This document shows positions 1 to 6,352 of a stretch of DNA of 6,352 nt, piece after piece. The stretch comes from an uncultured Bacteroidales bacterium (lineage in GTDB: Bacteria; Bacteroidota; Bacteroidia; Bacteroidales; P3): NCBI GenBank assembly GCA_947176325.1, contig CAMWQD010000074.1, positions 1-6,352 of the forward strand, read 5' to 3'. Position 1 is the stretch's first letter, and the number at the start of each line of letters is the position of its first letter. A program made the position numbers and the translations under genes. A model generated the notes under the pieces. The model did not search any database. It had not been told where the DNA came from and was given only the letters and a program-made list of their open reading frames with translations.

Positions 1-4
1 AGAT

Positions 5-1243
5 ATGTGGAGTATCGTATTGGCAAGTGTGGTCATCTTTTTGGTGATTATCCTGCTGTTGGTGGCCTTGCTTTTGTTTGCGCGCAACAAACTCATGCCG
101 CAGGGAAAGGTGAAGCTCAACATTAACGGCGAAAAGACCTTGGAAGTGGAAACGGGCTCCTCCTTGCTCTCCACCTTGGCCTCGCAGAAAATCTACCTGC
201 CCTCGGCCTGCGGTGGAAAAGGCAGCTGCGGTCTGTGCCGTTGCCGCGTTACCGAGGGCGGCGGCAGCATATTGCCCTCCGAAAAAGGCTTTTTCTCCTA
301 TCGCGAGCAGCAAGACAACTGGCGCTTGGGCTGTCAGGTGAAGGTGCGCAACGACCTTTCCGTGCAGATTCCGCCCGAAGTGTTCGGCGTGCGCAAATGG
401 GAGTGTGAAGTGGTCTCCAACAAGAACGTGGCCACTTTCCTCAAGGAATTTGTGGTGAAGCTGCCCGAAGGCGAGAACCTGAATTTCAGGGCGGGCGGTT
501 ACATTCAGATTGATGTGCCGGCCTGCACGGTTCACTACAAGGATATTGAGGTGCAGGAGGAATACCGCGCCGATTGGGACAAGCTGCATATGTGGGATTT
601 GGTGATGAAGAACCCCGAACCCTGCTTCCGCGCCTATTCCATGGCCAACCACCCCGCCGAGGGCAACCGCATCATGCTCAACGTGCGTATCGCCACCCCG
701 CCTTTCGACCGCAAGAAAGGCGCCCTCATGAACGTGAACCCCGGTGTCTGCTCTTCGTATATCTATTCGCTCAAACCCGGCGACAAAATCACCATTTCGG
801 GGCCTTACGGCGAGTTCTTCGTGCAGGAGACCGAGCGCGAGATGATGTTTATCGGCGGCGGTGCGGGCATGGCGCCCATGCGCTCGCAGATTTTCGACCA
901 GTTCAAGACGCACCACACCAAAAGGAAAGCTTCGTTCTGGTATGGCGGCCGCTCTCGCAAGGAGCTCTTCTATATGGACGAATACGAACAGTTGGAGAAG
1001 GAAAACCCCAACTTCAGCTTCCATGTGGCTTTGAGCGAGCCTCTGCCCGACGATGCATGGACGGGATATACCGGTTTCATTCATCAGGTTATCTACGACA
1101 ACTATTTGAAGAATCATCCCGAACCCGAGGAAATCGAATACTACCTCTGCGGCCCCAAACCCATGACGGACGCGGTGGTGAAGATGCTCGACAGCCTCGG
1201 CGTGCCTCCCGAAATGATCCGTTACGACAATTTCGGAAACTAA
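5..1243 (+). CDS. nqrF: Na+-translocating NADH:quinone reductase subunit F
   Basis: This is the NADH-oxidising subunit of the membrane sodium pump Na+-NQR: it takes electrons from NADH through FAD and a [2Fe-2S] cluster and passes them on to the rest of the complex, which reduces quinone and exports Na+. A single N-terminal membrane helix (about residues 3-26) anchors it. A plant-type ferredoxin domain follows, with cluster ligands C69, C75, C78 and C110, the same spacing as in Vibrio NqrF. Next come an FAD-binding barrel with RAYS at 209-212 and an NADH-binding domain with GGGAGMAP at 284-291 and CGPKPM at 382-387. The length, 412 residues, is normal for the family. The ATG start puts the helix at the expected place, but only four bases precede it, so a start further upstream cannot be excluded. 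nqrF is usually last in nqrABCDEF; here a channel gene begins one base after its stop. Confidence 0.96.
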   Translation: MWSIVLASVVIFLVIILLLVALLLFARNKLMPQGKVKLNINGEKTLEVETGSSLLSTLASQKIYLPSACGGKGSCGLCRCRVTEGGGSILPSEKGFFSYREQQDNWRLGCQVKVRNDLSVQIPPEVFGVRKWECEVVSNKNVATFLKEFVVKLPEGENLNFRAGGYIQIDVPACTVHYKDIEVQEEYRADWDKLHMWDLVMKNPEPCFRAYSMANHPAEGNRIMLNVRIATPPFDRKKGALMNVNPGVCSSYIYSLKPGDKITISGPYGEFFVQETEREMMFIGGGAGMAPMRSQIFDQFKTHHTKRKASFWYGGRSRKELFYMDEYEQLEKENPNFSFHVALSEPLPDDAWTGYTGFIHQVIYDNYLKNHPEPEEIEYYLCGPKPMTDAVVKMLDSLGVPPEMIRYDNFGN

Positions 1244-1244
1244 A

Positions 1245-2483
1245 ATGTTGTTCCGCTATCTGATTACATTGATTTCCCGCTTCGGGGACATGCTTGCCGG
1301 GGCGGGGTGGAACATAGGTTTGGTGCGCGTCGCCACGGGCGTGGCGGTGGTGGTTTGCGTGGGGTTGTTCACGTGGGGCGTGTATGGTCTGCTGCGGCTT
1401 TCGTTCTCCTACATCGTGCGTCTGGCGGTATCCAAATCCAAGCATAAGATCGGCGAAATCATCGTCAAGCGGCACGTTATCCGCCATACCGCGGGCTTTA
1501 TCCTCTCCCTTATCCTCAACGCCGCCGTTCCCGTGATTTTCGAGTCGCTGCCGGGGTGGATTGCACCCATGCAGAAACTCATGAGTGTCTGCGTGTTGTG
1601 GTTTGTGGTGAGAATGGTGACGGGAAGCCTCTGGTGCGTGGTCGACTATCAGACCGTCTATCAACGTCATAAACAGAAGTCCTATAAGGGGGCGGTGCAG
1701 TTCTCGGTCATCATCGTCTATTTCGTGGGCGGCATCATCCTGCTTTCCATCTTGCTGAACAAATCTCCGTTGGTGTTTATCGGCGGGTTGGGCGCGGCCT
1801 CGGCGGTGCTGATGCTGATATTCAAGGACAGTATTTTGGGCCTTGTGGCGGGGGCGCAGTTGTCCTACAACGACATTATCCGTCTGGGCGATTGGATTAC
1901 AATGAGCAAGTTCGGGGCGGACGGCACGGTGATAGACATCACCCTCACCACCGTGAAGGTGCAGAATTTCGACCTCACCGTCACCACGATACCCGCCTAC
2001 AACCTCATATCGGACTCGGTGCAGAACTGGCGGAGCATGTCCGATTCCAAGCACCGCCGCATTCAGCGCTCGTTCAATCTCGACGTAACGTGCATACGCT
2101 TCTGCGACAAGGCCTACATAGACCGGCTGGCGGGCAGGGAAGCCCTGGCGGAGTTCATGAAACCCTACGCCCATGCCGAGAATTTGCCGCACGGAGGCGT
2201 CACGAACATCTTTCTTTTCCGCCGCTATGTGGAATTCTACCTGCGGCATCATCCCGACATCGAGAACGACCCCAACTACACCTTGATGGTGCGGCAGTTG
2301 GCCATGAACGACTACGGCCTGCCCTTGCAGATTTATTGCTTCACCCGCACTTCGGTGTGGACGGCCTACGAAGCGATACAGGCCGACGTGTTCGACCATC
2401 TGCTGGCCATGGCGCCCGTGTTCGGGCTGTCGGTGTTCGAGCGTCCCGCCCAGCCGGATTTCCGCGCAAGTGAATATTTGTAA
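1245..2483 (+). CDS. ybdG: YbdG-type small-conductance mechanosensitive channel (MscS family)
   Basis: This is a predicted inner-membrane channel of the MscS superfamily that opens under membrane tension and lets solutes out during hypo-osmotic shock. The 412-residue length and the sequence throughout resemble E. coli YbdG (about 415 residues). About five membrane helices are visible, near residues 25-50, 81-99, 111-133, 151-171 and a pore-lining one at 176-206. The pore helix carries the Gly/Ala-rich stretch GGLGAASAVLMLIFKDSILG (180-199). The cytoplasmic MscS beta domain follows, with LGDWITMSKFGADGTV (214-229), TTIPAYNLISDSVQNW (247-262) and a C-terminal domain containing LMVRQLAMNDYGLPLQIY (347-364). 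The ATG lies one base after the nqrF stop with no promoter between them, so it is probably co-transcribed and translationally coupled. The family assignment is firm. The symbol is by similarity to E. coli, and gating properties cannot be read from sequence. Confidence 0.9.
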   Translation: MLFRYLITLISRFGDMLAGAGWNIGLVRVATGVAVVVCVGLFTWGVYGLLRLSFSYIVRLAVSKSKHKIGEIIVKRHVIRHTAGFILSLILNAAVPVIFESLPGWIAPMQKLMSVCVLWFVVRMVTGSLWCVVDYQTVYQRHKQKSYKGAVQFSVIIVYFVGGIILLSILLNKSPLVFIGGLGAASAVLMLIFKDSILGLVAGAQLSYNDIIRLGDWITMSKFGADGTVIDITLTTVKVQNFDLTVTTIPAYNLISDSVQNWRSMSDSKHRRIQRSFNLDVTCIRFCDKAYIDRLAGREALAEFMKPYAHAENLPHGGVTNIFLFRRYVEFYLRHHPDIENDPNYTLMVRQLAMNDYGLPLQIYCFTRTSVWTAYEAIQADVFDHLLAMAPVFGLSVFERPAQPDFRASEYL

Positions 2484-2490
2484 TTATTCG

Positions 2491-2498
2491 TATCTTTG
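2491..2498 (+). promoter_or_regulatory. Bacteroidota -7 promoter element for the glycosyltransferase gene
   Basis: TATCTTTG matches the Bacteroidota primary sigma factor -7 consensus TAnnTTTG exactly. It sits 7 bases after the channel stop codon and 25 bases before the ATG at 2524, which is right for a start of transcription just downstream and a short leader. No good -33 TTTG lies at the expected spacing of about 19-20 bases; the only nearby TTTG (2477-2480) is too close. The call therefore rests on the -7 element and its position. Confidence 0.55.
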
Positions 2499-2523
2499 TG
2501 AACTAACGCCAAAAACTTTCGGT

Positions 2524-3297
2524 ATGCGTAGCGACACCCTGATCATCATTCCCACCTACAACGAAAAGGAGAACATAGAGAAAATCATACGCAAGGTGTT
2601 TTCGCTGCCCAAGGCCTATGATATTCTGGTGGTGGAGGATAATTCGCCCGACGGCACGGCCGCCATTGTCGACCGGCTGATTGCGGAAGAGTTTTCCGAC
2701 CGTCTGTACATAGAGAAACGTGCCGGCAAACAGGGGCTCGGCACGGCGTATATCCACGGCTTCAAGTGGGCGATTGCACAGGGACGCTATGATTACGTCA
2801 TCGAAATGGACGCCGATTTCTCGCACAATCCCGACGACCTGATACGTCTGTATGAGGCCTGCGCCAAGGACGGGGCCGACCTCTGCGTGGGTTCGCGCTA
2901 TGTGAACGGCGTGGTGAATGTGGTGAACTGGCCCATGGGGCGCGTGTTGATGTCGTATTTCGCCTCGGCCTACGTGCGCACGGTGACCCGCATGCCTTTG
3001 GGCGACGCCACCGCCGGTTTCGTGTGCTACAAGACCTCCCTGCTGCGCAACCTCGACTTGGACGACGTGCATTTCGTGGGCTACGCTTTCCAGATAGAGA
3101 TGAAGTATACCGCCTATAGGCTTGGCTATCAGCTTAAGGAAGTGAGCATTGTGTTTACCGACCGCAAGGAGGGCGTGTCGAAGATGAGCCGCAAGATTTT
3201 CAAGGAGGCTTTCTTCGGGGTGATTCAGCTGCGCTTCCGCCGTTTTCACGGCCAATACAAGGGCAAGCCGAAAAAACCGCTCTATTCGCTCGGATAG
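2524..3297 (+). CDS. Family 2 glycosyltransferase, polyprenol-phosphate mannose synthase-like
   Basis: This is a GT-A fold inverting glycosyltransferase of 257 residues. It most resembles dolichol/polyprenol-phosphate mannose synthases, which transfer mannose from GDP-mannose to a lipid phosphate at the cytoplasmic face of the membrane to give a lipid-linked sugar donor. Visible motifs are PTYNEKENI (10-18), VEDNSPDGT (37-45), GLGTAY (71-76), the metal-binding DAD at 96-98, GSRY (123-126), DATAGF (161-166) and GYAFQIEMK (186-194). No C-terminal membrane helices follow, so it is the short soluble DPM1-like type. The frame stays open upstream to a GTG at 2470, but that start would overlap the channel gene and place codons across the promoter element at 2491-2498. 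The ATG at 2524 starts directly at the core beta strand and is preferred. The donor sugar is inferred; glucosyl transfer or another lipid acceptor is possible. Confidence 0.88.
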   Translation: MRSDTLIIIPTYNEKENIEKIIRKVFSLPKAYDILVVEDNSPDGTAAIVDRLIAEEFSDRLYIEKRAGKQGLGTAYIHGFKWAIAQGRYDYVIEMDADFSHNPDDLIRLYEACAKDGADLCVGSRYVNGVVNVVNWPMGRVLMSYFASAYVRTVTRMPLGDATAGFVCYKTSLLRNLDLDDVHFVGYAFQIEMKYTAYRLGYQLKEVSIVFTDRKEGVSKMSRKIFKEAFFGVIQLRFRRFHGQYKGKPKKPLYSLG

Positions 3298-3308
3298 GCG
3301 GGATTTTT
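3277..3308 (+). terminator. Probable intrinsic terminator overlapping the glycosyltransferase stop codon
   Basis: CCGC (3277-3280) pairs with GCGG (3298-3301), and CTAT (3282-3285) pairs with ATAG (3294-3297). This gives an 8-bp stem with one bulged T at 3281 and an 8-base loop. Five T residues follow at 3304-3308, and six A residues precede the stem. The TAG stop (3295-3297) lies inside the 3' arm. The stem is imperfect and the T-run short, so termination may be partial. Confidence 0.45.
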
Positions 3309-3309
3309 G

Positions 3310-3317
3310 TACTTTTG
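3310..3317 (+). promoter_or_regulatory. Bacteroidota -7 promoter element for ppdK
   Basis: TACTTTTG fits the -7 consensus TAnnTTTG. A weak -33 candidate, TTCG at 3285-3288, lies 21 bases upstream, inside the preceding terminator hairpin. A second near-match, TACGTTTT, starts at 3318 and could serve as an alternative. The resulting leader of about 50 bases is A/T-rich with no Shine-Dalgarno sequence, as is usual for well-translated Bacteroidota genes. The element lies between two copies of the self-complementary GTAC (3309-3312 and 3317-3320). Confidence 0.6.
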
Positions 3318-3373
3318 TACGTTTTGCAGAAAAGAAAAATTTATAATTAGATAATCAATACATTAAGTTTACA

Positions 3374-6118
3374 ATGGGTAAAGAAGCAGCAAAAAAAACA
3401 GTTTATCTGTTTGGCAACAAAACGGCTGAAGGCAGGGCCGACATGCGTAACCTGTTAGGTGGAAAAGGCGCCAACTTGGCGGAAATGAGCCTGATAGGTC
3501 TGCCCGTACCTCCGGGTTTCACCATCACCACCGAGGTGTGCACCGCCTACAACGAAATCGGTGCCGAAGCCGTCATCAATATGATTAAACCCGAAGTGCA
3601 GGCAGGTATGGCCTGGGTGGAGAAGATCATGGGCGCCAAATTCGGCGACGGGGTCAATCCGCTTCTGTTTTCGGTGCGTTCGGGAGCCCGCGCTTCCATG
3701 CCCGGCATGATGGACACCATTCTCAACCTCGGTATCAACGACGAGGTGGTGGAAGCCTTGGTGAAGAAAACCGGCAACGAACGTTTCGCATGGGATTCCT
3801 ACCGTCGTTTCGTGCAGATGTACGGCGACGTGGTGTTGGGCATGAAACCCAAGTCGAAGGAAGACATCGACCCCTTCGAGGCCATTATCGAGAAAGTTAA
3901 GGAAGAAAAGAACGTGAAGCTCGATACCGAGCTCACCGTAGACGACCTCAAGAACTTGGTGAAACTGTTCAAGAAGGCCGTGAAGGAGAACACGGGCAAG
4001 GATTTCCCCGTGGATCCGTGGGAACAGCTTTGGGGTGCGGTGATTGCCGTATTCGACAGCTGGATGAACGAGCGCGCCATTCTCTACCGTCGTCTGAACA
4101 ACATCCCCGCCGAATGGGGCACGGCCGTAAACGTGCAGACCATGGTGTTCGGCAACATGGGCAACACCTCGGCCACCGGCGTATGCTTCAGCCGCAACGC
4201 CTCCACGGGCGAGAACAAGTTCAACGGCGAATATTTGGTGAACGCACAAGGTGAAGACGTGGTGGCGGGTATCCGCACGCCGCAGGAAATCACCCTGCTC
4301 GGTTCGCAACGCTGGGCGCAGCTGCAAGGCATTTCCGAAAAGGAACGCGCCGAAAAATATCCTTCGCTCGAAGAAGCGATGCCCGAACTCTATAAGGAAT
4401 TGTGGGAGTTGCAGAACAAGCTCGAGCTCCACTACAAGGATATGCAGGACATGGAGTTCACCATTCAGGAAGGCCGCCTGTGGATGTTGCAGACCCGCAA
4501 CGGAAAGCGTACGGGCGCGGCTATGGTGCGCATCGCCATGGAACTCTGCAAGGAAGGCCTTATCAGCGAAAAGGACGCGCTTCTGCGCATCGAACCCAAT
4601 AAACTCGACGAATTGCTGCACCCTGTGTTCGACAAGGTGGCCCTTGCCTCGGCCAAGGTTATGGCCAAGGGTCTGCCCGCTTCGCCCGGTGCGGCCACGG
4701 GTCGCATCCTCTTCTTTGCCGAAGATGCCGAGAAGGTGGTGGAGAAGAACCCCGGCGAAAAGGTGATTTTGGTGCGTATCGAAACCTCGCCCGAAGACCT
4801 CAAGGGTATGTATATCGCCCAAGGTATTCTGACGGCGCGCGGCGGTATGACCTCTCACGCGGCGGTTGTGGCGCGCGGTATGGGCAAGTGCTGCGTTTCG
4901 GGTGCGGGCGAGATTGAGATCGACTACAAGAAGCGCACGCTCACCATGGGCGGAAAGACCTATAAGGAAGGCGACTATATTTCGTTGAACGGTTCCACCG
5001 GTCAGGTGTTCGACGGCGAAATCAAGACTATCGACGCCGAAATCAGCGGCGATTTCCAAGCCTTGATGGATTTGGCCGACAAATACACCCGCATGGTGGT
5101 GCGCACCAATGCCGACACTCCGCACGATGCGGCGGTGGCCCGCAATTTCGGTGCCCGCGGTATCGGTCTCTGCCGTACTGAGCACATGTTCTTCGAGGGC
5201 GACAAGATTATTCCCATGCGCGAGATGATTCTGGCCAAGGACGAAGCCGGACGCCGCGCCGCCTTGGCGAAACTGTTGCCCTTGCAGCGTGCCGACTTCG
5301 AAGGCATCTTCGAGGCCATGCACGACCTGCCCGTGACGGTGCGCCTTTTGGATCCCCCCTTGCATGAATTCGTTCCCCACGATACGAAGGGTCAGGAAGA
5401 AATGGCCAAGGTGATGCATATCGGCGTGGAAGAGGTGAGCGCCAAGGTGAAGGAATTGGAAGAAGTGAACCCGATGCTCGGCCACCGTGGCTGCCGCTTG
5501 GGCAATACCTATCCCGAAATTTCGGAAATGCAGACGCGCGCTATCTTGGAAGCGGCCCTGAACCTCAAGAAGCGTGGCGTGAAGGCCCGTCCCGAAATCA
5601 TGGTGCCGCTGGCCGGAACCAAGAAGGAATTGGCCGATCAGGTGGATATCATTCACCGCACCGCCGAAGCCGTATTCGCCGAACGCGGCGAGAGAATCGA
5701 CTATATGGTGGGTTCGATGATCGAGATTCCTCGTGCCGCCCTCACCGCCAACGAAATGGCCGAGGTGGCGCAGTTCTTCTCGTTCGGTACCAACGACCTC
5801 ACGCAGATGACCTACGGTTTCTCGCGCGACGATATCGGCAAGTTCCTGCCCGTTTACCTCGACAAGAACATCCTCAAGCACGACCCGTTCCAGATTTTGG
5901 ATCGCGAGGGTGTGGGTCAGTTGGTGAAATGCGGTGTGGAAAAGGGCCGTCAGACCCGTCCCGACATCAAGTTGGGTATCTGCGGCGAACATGGCGGCGA
6001 ACCGAGCTCCATCGCTTTCTGCGATTCGCTGGGCATGAGCTATGTGAGCTGCTCGCCCTATCGTGTGCCTATCGCACGGGTGGCGGCGGCGCAGGCCAAT
6101 GTCTCCACGCAGGAATAG
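3374..6118 (+). CDS. ppdK: Pyruvate, phosphate dikinase
   Basis: This cytosolic enzyme catalyses the reversible reaction ATP + pyruvate + phosphate = AMP + PEP + diphosphate, which links glycolysis to PEP supply and PPi use. The N-terminal ATP-grasp domain shows KGANLAEM (31-38), VRSGARASMPG (101-111), D359, E361 and Q373. The central swivelling domain has GGMTSHAAVVARG (490-502), with H495 as the phosphocarrier. The C-terminal barrel has R601 (LCRTEH), R657 (VRLLDPP), E784 (MIEIPRA), N807 (GTNDLTQ) and C870 (GICGEHGG). By eye these match the known catalytic residues of the Clostridium symbiosum enzyme (D321, E323, Q335, H455, R561, R617, E745, N768, C831) with an offset of 38-40, so the enzyme should be active. 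At 914 residues it is about 40 longer, the extra lying in the N-terminal half. It has its own promoter and terminator, and its strong codon bias suggests high expression. Confidence 0.98.
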   Translation: MGKEAAKKTVYLFGNKTAEGRADMRNLLGGKGANLAEMSLIGLPVPPGFTITTEVCTAYNEIGAEAVINMIKPEVQAGMAWVEKIMGAKFGDGVNPLLFSVRSGARASMPGMMDTILNLGINDEVVEALVKKTGNERFAWDSYRRFVQMYGDVVLGMKPKSKEDIDPFEAIIEKVKEEKNVKLDTELTVDDLKNLVKLFKKAVKENTGKDFPVDPWEQLWGAVIAVFDSWMNERAILYRRLNNIPAEWGTAVNVQTMVFGNMGNTSATGVCFSRNASTGENKFNGEYLVNAQGEDVVAGIRTPQEITLLGSQRWAQLQGISEKERAEKYPSLEEAMPELYKELWELQNKLELHYKDMQDMEFTIQEGRLWMLQTRNGKRTGAAMVRIAMELCKEGLISEKDALLRIEPNKLDELLHPVFDKVALASAKVMAKGLPASPGAATGRILFFAEDAEKVVEKNPGEKVILVRIETSPEDLKGMYIAQGILTARGGMTSHAAVVARGMGKCCVSGAGEIEIDYKKRTLTMGGKTYKEGDYISLNGSTGQVFDGEIKTIDAEISGDFQALMDLADKYTRMVVRTNADTPHDAAVARNFGARGIGLCRTEHMFFEGDKIIPMREMILAKDEAGRRAALAKLLPLQRADFEGIFEAMHDLPVTVRLLDPPLHEFVPHDTKGQEEMAKVMHIGVEEVSAKVKELEEVNPMLGHRGCRLGNTYPEISEMQTRAILEAALNLKKRGVKARPEIMVPLAGTKKELADQVDIIHRTAEAVFAERGERIDYMVGSMIEIPRAALTANEMAEVAQFFSFGTNDLTQMTYGFSRDDIGKFLPVYLDKNILKHDPFQILDREGVGQLVKCGVEKGRQTRPDIKLGICGEHGGEPSSIAFCDSLGMSYVSCSPYRVPIARVAAAQANVSTQE

Positions 6119-6145
6119 CGGCTGTCCGCTGTTTGAAATAAGGAG

Positions 6146-6177
6146 AGGGGGCGCACAAAGTGCGCCCCCTTTTTTTT
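6146..6177 (+). terminator. Strong intrinsic terminator after ppdK
   Basis: AGGGGGCGCAC (6146-6156) pairs perfectly with GTGCGCCCCCT (6160-6170) around an AAA loop, giving an 11-bp GC-rich stem. An uninterrupted run of eight T residues follows (6170-6177, the first also closing the stem). It begins 27 bases after the ppdK stop codon and should end that transcript. Confidence 0.95.
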
Positions 6178-6200
6178 GTCTTTCGTCTGCCTTCAATTTG

Positions 6201-6225
6201 AACTGTTCGGTTTTTCCGAACAGTT
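6201..6225. repeat. Perfect 10-bp inverted repeat of unknown role
   Basis: AACTGTTCGG (6201-6210) and CCGAACAGTT (6216-6225) are exact reverse complements separated by TTTTT. No T-run follows on either strand, so it does not look like a second intrinsic terminator. It lies 24 bases past the ppdK terminator and about 30 bases upstream of the -33 box of the next promoter. It could be an operator for a dimeric regulator, a structured mark at the 3' end, or a small interspersed repeat. Confidence 0.7.
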
Positions 6226-6255
6226 GAATACGCATCTAATTTTGTTGAGTAGGGA

Positions 6256-6287
6256 GTTGTCGTCTTGCTTTTTATTGCCTATCTTTG
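6256..6287 (+). promoter_or_regulatory. Bacteroidota promoter (-33 and -7) for the gene at the right edge
   Basis: The -7 element TATCTTTG (6280-6287) matches TAnnTTTG. GTTG at 6256-6259 fits the -33 TTTG box in three of four bases, with a spacing of 20 bases. This is the only promoter in the window with both boxes well placed. Transcription would start near 6294 and run into an A/T-rich leader of about 35 bases before the ATG at 6330. Confidence 0.65.
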
Positions 6288-6329
6288 TATTATTAAAAGT
6301 TTATTGGTGATTATTTAAAACATATACGT

Positions 6330-6352
6330 ATGTATAATGATATAAGCCTCTC
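6330..6352 (+). CDS. Possible 5' end of a further gene, cut by the window edge
   Basis: An ATG at 6330 opens a frame reading MYNDISL that is still open at the end of the window. Support is positional: it follows a good promoter and an A/T-rich leader without a Shine-Dalgarno sequence, the same arrangement as upstream of ppdK. The other nearby ATG (6337) meets a stop after two codons. Seven codons are too few to recognise a product, and a start beyond the window is possible. Confidence 0.4.

Noticed and set aside
574..1263. 229-codon + strand frame inside nqrF
   Set aside because: It is an Arg/His-rich out-of-frame reading of conserved nqrF sequence with no domain.
1089..2399. 436-codon open frame on the minus strand covering the channel gene
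   Set aside because: It is in exact register with the channel codons, so it is a codon-bias shadow, with His/Arg-rich low-meaning sequence and no promoter.
2503..3255. 250-codon open frame on the minus strand covering the glycosyltransferase
   Set aside because: It is the in-register mirror of a well-recognised GT2 gene and has no family resemblance of its own.
3309..3320. GTAC-N4-GTAC as a possible operator at the ppdK promoter
   Set aside because: GTAC is self-complementary and the two copies simply flank the -7 element; four-base matches are too short to claim a binding site.
3455..6235. 926-codon open frame on the minus strand covering ppdK
   Set aside because: It is the in-register mirror of ppdK, its product is His-rich with no recognisable domain, and it runs through the ppdK terminator. 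PPDK on the + strand is certain.
1..6352. Mobile element, CRISPR array, tRNA/rRNA or novel defence system
   Set aside because: The window is almost filled by four conserved housekeeping genes. I saw no direct repeat arrays, transposase motifs or RNA gene signatures in the short gaps.

Overview
The window is an ordinary housekeeping stretch of a Bacteroidota chromosome, most likely from the order Bacteroidales. The evidence is the closeness of the four full-length proteins to Bacteroidales-type NqrF, YbdG-like channel, soluble polyprenol-phosphate mannose synthase-like glycosyltransferase and pyruvate phosphate dikinase. It is supported by three intergenic promoters with the Bacteroidota -7 signature TAnnTTTG, and by A/T-rich leaders without a Shine-Dalgarno sequence. 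Coding DNA is fairly GC-rich (by eye in the mid-50s percent), while the gaps are AT-rich. I cannot name the genus.

Layout, all genes on the + strand. Positions 5-1243 encode nqrF, the NADH-oxidising subunit of the Na+-pumping NADH:quinone reductase and normally the last gene of nqrABCDEF; the rest of the operon would lie to the left. One base later, 1245-2483 encodes a small-conductance mechanosensitive channel of the YbdG type, probably co-transcribed. A -7 promoter element follows its stop and precedes a family 2 glycosyltransferase (2524-3297). A probable intrinsic terminator overlaps the glycosyltransferase stop codon. A second promoter then leads into ppdK (3374-6118), which ends in a strong intrinsic terminator (6146-6177). 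The right end (6178-6352) holds a perfect 10-bp inverted repeat, the best promoter of the window and the first codons of a possible further gene.

The genes do not form one pathway. NqrF feeds electrons from NADH into the sodium pump, the channel releases osmotic stress at the membrane, the glycosyltransferase probably makes a lipid-linked sugar donor, and PPDK interconverts pyruvate and PEP in central carbon metabolism. The transcription units read as (nqr...)nqrF-ybdG, then the glycosyltransferase, ppdK, and an unknown gene.

I found no mobile element, CRISPR array, tRNA, rRNA or evident novel system. The points most worth a second look are the nqrF-channel pairing, the unexplained inverted repeat at 6201-6225, the terminator laid over a stop codon, and the codon bias that leaves very long mirror-image open frames on the opposite strand.
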